From Candidatus Bathyarchaeota archaeon (lineage in GTDB: Archaea > Thermoproteota > Bathyarchaeia > 40CM-2-53-6 > RBG-13-38-9), in assembly GCA_026015225.1 (NCBI GenBank), contig JAOZGV010000167.1, positions 1-16,592 of the forward strand: DNA of 16,592 nt, written 5' to 3'. The position numbers and the translations under genes were made by a program. The notes below the pieces were generated by a model that was not told the DNA's origin, did no database searches, and saw nothing but the letters and a program-made list of their open reading frames with translations. Within the stretch, counting starts at the first letter, position 1; each line of letters begins with the position of its first letter. Shown here one piece after another: positions 13,255 to 16,592 of this stretch.

Positions 13255-13596
13255 TTACACCTTTTGTTTCAGTTTTAATAGGGGTAGCAATAAAATTACG
13301 GCCAATAAAGTAATGATTGCAAAAAATGCGGGCATCAAACCTGGATTGACAAATGATATTGCCAATACAAAGGCGAGAATATCAAAAATCATGAAATAGA
13401 CCGCATATATGAAAAAATTTTGAACGTTCATTTGGAGTTTCTCAGCAGGAAAATCTTCACCACAAGCATATGGTGCAAGTTTTCCAGGAGTTTTTGTTCC
13501 CTTTGGTGCTATCTTTCCACCAATCCAATAAAAAATTAACGTTATTATTAAAGAGACTAATAATACGAATGGTAAGGTTGAAACTATACTCGCCAT
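13255..13596 (-). CDS. nuoA: NuoA-type membrane subunit
   Basis: This 113-residue protein has three TM helices. The loop between helices 1 and 2 contains PYACGEDFP (Cys45), aligning with the YECG loop of NuoA/ND3, with Ala in place of Glu. Helix 2 reads NFFIYAVYFMIFDILAFVLA, where the FD-I/L-x acidic pair fits NuoA. The ACGED form is unlike Fpo or bacterial NuoA. NuoA is normally a mark of complex I and is not part of Hyc, Ech, Coo or Mbh hydrogenases, so its place as first gene of this operon is notable. Promoter-like sequence lies 25-70 bp upstream; the ribosome site (GGGCGG) is weak. Confidence 0.88.
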   Translation of the reverse strand: MASIVSTLPFVLLVSLIITLIFYWIGGKIAPKGTKTPGKLAPYACGEDFPAEKLQMNVQNFFIYAVYFMIFDILAFVLAISFVNPGLMPAFFAIITLLAVILLLPLLKLKQKV

Positions 13597-13620
13597 TTTT
13601 TTCCGCCCACTACACCCGAC

Positions 13621-13668
13621 ATTTAATTATATTTTTAGAATTTTTTCTATAAACTACTATATATATTT
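13621..13668 (-). promoter_or_regulatory. Candidate promoters of the hydrogenase operon
   Basis: Two TATA-like sequences read on the minus strand: AAAAATATAATTAAAT (13636-13621), giving a leader of only a few bases, and AAATATATATAGTAG (about 13668-13654), giving a leader near 40 bases. Either could serve; both lie between nuoA and the CG element. Confidence 0.4.
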
Positions 13669-13671
13669 GTA

Positions 13672-13683
13672 ACACGCGCACTA
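13672..13683. repeat. CG element between the divergent promoters
   Basis: The tract ACACGCGCACTA has 10 alternating bases (13672-13681). It sits midway between the hydrogenase operon and the F420 dehydrogenase gene. Read on the minus strand it gives TAGTGCGCG, the same core as at 15-23. Confidence 0.5.
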
Positions 13684-13687
13684 ATCT

Positions 13688-13712
13688 AAAAATTAATATA
13701 TTTTTCATATAC
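13688..13712 (+). promoter_or_regulatory. Candidate promoter of the F420 dehydrogenase gene
   Basis: An A/T-rich TATA-like region (AAATTAATATATTTTTCATA) would place transcription start near 13720-13730, about 50 bases before the ATG at 13776. A second A/T run at 13739-13755 could instead give a leaderless message. Confidence 0.35.
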
Positions 13713-13775
13713 GCCGATCATGTGGAACAGAAAACATAATAATAATAAATTACAGTAATAATTGGCTGATTAGCG

Positions 13776-14810
13776 ATGAGTTCAATAGTCGGATTTCCAA
13801 GACTAATGATTGAGGTCATAAAGAATGATAAATGTACGCTTTGTGGAACATGTGAAGCTATCTGCCCAAATAGGGTCGTTAAAATTAATGAGAAACCTGC
13901 TTTGAAGGGGGCATGCTTATTATGCGATGTCTGCTACGCTTTCTGCCCGATAGTGGACGATGCCGCTGAGGAAGCAAAATACAAGCTATTAAACCCTATA
14001 TTCAAGAACGAGTCTATTGGCGGTTACATGAACATCTACTCAGCAAGATCTAAGCTCAAAAAAGTTTTAAATGTGGCCCAAGATGGCGGCATTGTGACCA
14101 GCTTTCTGATCAGCCTTATTGAGAATAAGGTAATTGATGGTGCTTTAATAACTACAGTCGACGAGGAGTGGAGACCAAAGCCAACCATAGCGACTTCAAA
14201 GGAGGAGGTGTTGAATGGATCGGGGACTTCCTATGCGGTCAGCTCAAACTTGAAGGTTCTCCATGAAGCAGTCGTGGAGAGGAGGCTGAAAAAGCTTGCA
14301 GTGGTTGGGACGCCATGCCAGATAAATGCTATGAGAAAACTACAATTATTTCCCAGTGTATCGGGTCTTGGGAGTGAAATCTACTTAACCATAGGCTTAT
14401 TCTGTACCGAATCCTTTGATTACGATATCTTGAGACAATACCTGGAGCGTAATGACGTCGATATAAGGAATGTCAAGAAGTTTGATATAACGAGGGGGAA
14501 GTTCTTGGTAAATGGTAAGGATGGCGAGAATTTAATGGATGTCCCAATAAAGGAAATGAAGAGCCTAGCGAGGGGATCATGCCATTATTGCAAGGATTAT
14601 ACCGCTGAGTACGCAGACATATCCGTAGGTTCCGTCGGATCACCGGACGGCCGGTCTACTGTAATAATCAGGTCAAAGAGAGGATCTAGAGCATTTAAAA
14701 GATTGAATAAAGAAAGGAACATAGAATGTATCCCAATGGAGAAAGTTAAACCTGGGATAGATTTAATCATAAAACTCTCACATAGAAAGAAGGAATCGGC
14801 TAGACTTTAG
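13776..14810 (+). CDS. F420 dehydrogenase subunit (FpoF/FqoF/FrhB family)
   Basis: The 344-residue protein has an N-terminal double ferredoxin: CTLCGTCEAICP (Cys20, 23, 26, 30) and CLLCDVCYAFCP (Cys47, 50, 53, 57). The F420-binding FrhB/FdhB domains follow. Family motifs are VVGTPCQINAMRKL, then GLFCTESFDYDIL, and RGSCHYCKDYTAEYADISVG followed by SVGSPDG. Size and layout match FpoF/FqoF, the F420H2-oxidising input module of archaeal complex I, which carries FAD and FeS clusters. It lies divergent to the hydrogenase operon and convergent to a second complex I operon, so it could serve either. Members of the same family also act in sulfite reduction and F420-linked ferredoxin reactions. Start 13776 has no clear ribosome site; ATG 13806 (MIEVIKNDKC) is a credible alternative. 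Confidence 0.88.
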   Translation: MSSIVGFPRLMIEVIKNDKCTLCGTCEAICPNRVVKINEKPALKGACLLCDVCYAFCPIVDDAAEEAKYKLLNPIFKNESIGGYMNIYSARSKLKKVLNVAQDGGIVTSFLISLIENKVIDGALITTVDEEWRPKPTIATSKEEVLNGSGTSYAVSSNLKVLHEAVVERRLKKLAVVGTPCQINAMRKLQLFPSVSGLGSEIYLTIGLFCTESFDYDILRQYLERNDVDIRNVKKFDITRGKFLVNGKDGENLMDVPIKEMKSLARGSCHYCKDYTAEYADISVGSVGSPDGRSTVIIRSKRGSRAFKRLNKERNIECIPMEKVKPGIDLIIKLSHRKKESARL

Positions 14811-14822
14811 CCCAGTTTATTT

Positions 14823-14830
14823 TGCGCGCA
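14823..14830. repeat. CG element TGCGCGCA
   Basis: This 8-bp alternating palindrome follows a TTTATTTT run just after the stop of the F420 dehydrogenase gene. Confidence 0.35.
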
Positions 14831-14854
14831 GTTCCTGCGTGATGTAATAGAATG

Positions 14855-14868
14855 TAGCGCGCGCGCTA
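14855..14868. repeat. Perfect 14-bp palindrome TAGCGCGCGCGCTA
   Basis: This is the longest CG run in the window. With its right flank (TATTAAT) it repeats the element at 888-904 with one CG pair more. It lies between two convergent genes. Confidence 0.6.
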
Positions 14869-14947
14869 TTAATACACCTAAAGTAATTTCAAATATAAAT
14901 CGATAAGACAAATAACGCTAAATTTAGAGGTATAACTGTAATAATAA

Positions 14948-14958
14948 ACGCGCGCTAG
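14948..14958. repeat. CG element ACGCGCGCTAG
   Basis: On the minus strand it reads CTAGCGCGCGTTTATTATT, nearly the same as the element at the end of the CoA_binding_2 gene. The gap from 14811 to 15030 holds three such elements and no gene. Confidence 0.5.
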
Positions 14959-14972
14959 AAGGGATATTCATT

Positions 14973-15002
14973 GTTCCACTTTAAGCAATTCGCTTTAGGA
15001 AC
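14973..15002 (-). other. Imperfect hairpin downstream of the NuoN gene
   Basis: GTTCC (14973-14977) pairs with GGAAC (14998-15002), and AAGC (14983-14986) pairs with GCTT around a 5-base loop. It begins 29 bases past the stop of the right-hand NuoN gene. No T run follows on that strand, so a terminator role is uncertain. Confidence 0.3.
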
Positions 15003-15030
15003 TTATAAACCATACACGGTAACACATGAA

Positions 15031-16500
15031 CTAACCCAAAGGATATGGGGGAAGTAGATAGATAGTGAAAAATGGTACAAGGATTCCTAATACGATCGTC
15101 AAGATAGCGGCTATCATAAGGACAGATACTTCCGGGTTCATTGCCTTCTCCGTAGAACCTTTCTCACCCTCCATGAAGAACATATATCTTATCACCTGAG
15201 CATAATACCCAACAGATAGACCACTATTGATCAGAGCAATGAATGCAAGCCAAGGTGCGATGCTGACAACTGACGTGAAGAGGTAAAATTTCCCCCAGAA
15301 CCCCAGCAGAGGTGGAACACCCATCAAACTGAATAACAGGATGAGTATCGATATCGATAATGTTGGCATGCTTCTACCAATACCTTTGAGATCATCTAAT
15401 GTAGTTCCAATCTTGCTACGTAGTAGAAAAGCTAACCCAACGAATATCCCAACCTTGGCTAACGAATATGCCAAGAGGTGAATTGCAATTCCAGGAAGAG
15501 CAAATTCGATGCCGAAAATCTTACCGGTCAGGCTAAGGGATGAAATTGCGGTTACCCCGGTTAAGATGTAGCCTACATGAGCGATACTGCTATAAGCCAT
15601 CATTCTTTGTACGTTACTTTGAACGAGGGCAACAATATTGCCGAAGGTCATGGTGAATATCGACAATAACGCGAAGATCAAGAGCCATATGCTTCCAATC
15701 AATGAGGCCAAAGGAAATAATATCCTAATTATTACCGCCACCCCAGCGATCTTTACTACGCCTGCTAAGAAGGAGACGGGGATAGGGTGAACACCTCCGT
15801 AAACGTCTGGCAACCACCCGTGGAAGGGGACTATCCCAATCTTGAATCCCAATGCAGATATAAAAAGGAGGACTGATAGGAGCAGCACATTTTTATGGCC
15901 TGTTAAAGCCAAGTCAGTTGAGCTGAGTGAGGAGATCACTTCACCAATATTTGTCGTACCAGTTAAACTGTAAATGTTTGCAACTGCGAAAAGCAACAGA
16001 ACGGATGCTAAGGCGCCCATGATCGCATATTTAACAGCCCCCTCAACGGACCTCGCATCTTTTCTTATACCAGCAATAACATAGGAGGTTACCGCTACCA
16101 AGGCCCACGCGGCTATTAAAAGCACGAAATCGTTTACAAAAATAAGGTAATAGACGCCGAGTAACCCTAAAAGTAAGAGGGAATAGAAGCTTGGAGCGGT
16201 GCTCCATTTTTTAATTGAGGATGAAGCAAAAACGACAAGTAATGCGCCTATAGTTGCGATCAACGCCAAAAATATCCCATAAAAGTCTACCCTTAAAGCA
16301 CCATTATAAACTAGAATAGCCTGATTTGGATATGTGAAAATAGAGAAGATCAAAGTGGCTGAAGCTATAATGAGAGAGATTGATGTCAAGTAGAACGATA
16401 TTCTCTTTGCTCTCTCTTTTATATACACGTAATCTATGGTTGGGGATAATAGACCTACTGCAGAAAGTGTTATCCCAAGGAAATTTAATACTAACTCCAT
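15031..16500 (-). CDS. nuoN: Canonical NuoN/FqoN of a second complex I-type operon
   Basis: This 489-residue protein with about 14 TM helices matches NuoN proper: SYVIAGIRKDARSVEGAVKY followed by AIMGALASVLLLFAV, and GWLPDVYGGVHPIPVSFLAG with VVKIAG. Lys220 and Lys250 are in the expected TM7 and TM8 places. The TM5 position that is Glu in the other antiporter-like subunits here, and usually in NuoN, is Ala133 (AAWALVAVTSY). It starts 1 bp after the stop of an upstream NuoL-type gene, so it ends an operon that continues beyond the right edge. Order L-N recalls the K-M-L-N order of archaeal Fqo/Nuo clusters. It should form one ion channel of a complex separate from the hydrogenase. Confidence 0.88.
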   Translation of the reverse strand: MELVLNFLGITLSAVGLLSPTIDYVYIKERAKRISFYLTSISLIIASATLIFSIFTYPNQAILVYNGALRVDFYGIFLALIATIGALLVVFASSSIKKWSTAPSFYSLLLLGLLGVYYLIFVNDFVLLIAAWALVAVTSYVIAGIRKDARSVEGAVKYAIMGALASVLLLFAVANIYSLTGTTNIGEVISSLSSTDLALTGHKNVLLLSVLLFISALGFKIGIVPFHGWLPDVYGGVHPIPVSFLAGVVKIAGVAVIIRILFPLASLIGSIWLLIFALLSIFTMTFGNIVALVQSNVQRMMAYSSIAHVGYILTGVTAISSLSLTGKIFGIEFALPGIAIHLLAYSLAKVGIFVGLAFLLRSKIGTTLDDLKGIGRSMPTLSISILILLFSLMGVPPLLGFWGKFYLFTSVVSIAPWLAFIALINSGLSVGYYAQVIRYMFFMEGEKGSTEKAMNPEVSVLMIAAILTIVLGILVPFFTIYLLPPYPLG

Positions 16501-16501
16501 A

Positions 16502-16592
16502 TTAAATCATCACGAATATAGTTATTATCAAGAAGAATAACAGACCCAGTAAGAATGATAGGAGATAGTGGTTGATTCTTCCACTTTGCCAT
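16502..16592 (-). CDS. nuoL: NuoL-type subunit, C-terminal end only (partial at window edge)
   Basis: Only the last 29 residues are visible. They begin WQSGRINHYLLSFLLGL and end in a hydrophobic helix before TAA. The QxGxxxxYLLxFLLGL pattern is the usual final helix of NuoL and related long antiporter subunits. The stop lies 1 bp before the NuoN start, so the two are cotranscribed. The rest lies beyond position 16592. Confidence 0.65.
   Translation of the reverse strand, partial: WQSGRINHYLLSFLLGLLFFLIITIFVMI

Noticed and set aside
3860..13596. NADH-quinone oxidoreductase (bacterial-type complex I)
   Set aside because: There are no NADH-module genes (E, F, G), and the B and D subunits carry hydrogenase motifs in place of the quinone-site residues.

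Overview
The window is archaeal and most likely from an uncultured TACK-group lineage; Bathyarchaeia is my best guess. The reasons are an F420-type dehydrogenase, complex I-like genes without nuoE, nuoF or nuoG, promoter-like TATA sequences with oligo-T gene ends, compact operons with GGAGG/GGTGA ribosome sites, and a surface protein with a C-terminal membrane anchor of a kind common in that group. The lineage is inferred; no marker gene is present.

Left part (1-3800). A short decayed fragment resembling the C-terminus of a GltD-type flavin oxidoreductase comes first (14-127, minus). A segment bounded by a perfect 24-bp inverted repeat (193-216 and 1995-2018) follows. It carries a YdhR-like monooxygenase gene and a signal-peptide/TM-anchored surface protein. 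Next are two overlapping minus-strand genes: a membrane protein with five near-identical helical repeats, and a membrane-bound winged-helix regulator. A CoA_binding_2 (YccU-like) gene follows.

Centre (3860-13596, minus). Twelve tightly packed genes read in the complex I order A-B-C-D-H-I-J-J-K-L-M-N. The gene order, and a NuoA subunit, look like Nuo/Fpo, but the B and D subunits are not of complex I type. B has the CNGC motif and D keeps all four nickel-ligand cysteines, RVCGIC and DPCMSC. The encoded machine is therefore best read as a membrane-bound group 4 [NiFe]-hydrogenase with a full complex I-like membrane arm. It would exchange electrons between ferredoxin (through NuoI) and protons or H2 while moving ions through three antiporter-like subunits. 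The second J subunit carries a fused DUF1508 (YegP) domain.

Right part (13776-16592). A divergently transcribed gene encodes an FpoF/FrhB-like F420 dehydrogenase with two ferredoxin clusters. Convergent to it is the tail of a second complex I-type operon: the end of a NuoL followed by a canonical NuoN. The order L-N (not L-M-N) matches the K-M-L-N arrangement of archaeal Fqo/Nuo complexes. The cell therefore probably has an F420H2-type complex I encoded next to the hydrogenase.

Short alternating purine-pyrimidine tracts, (CG)n or (CA)n with flanking TAG/CTA, are scattered through nearly every intergenic gap and are absent from the long coding blocks. They are the main non-coding signal that the gene list does not explain.
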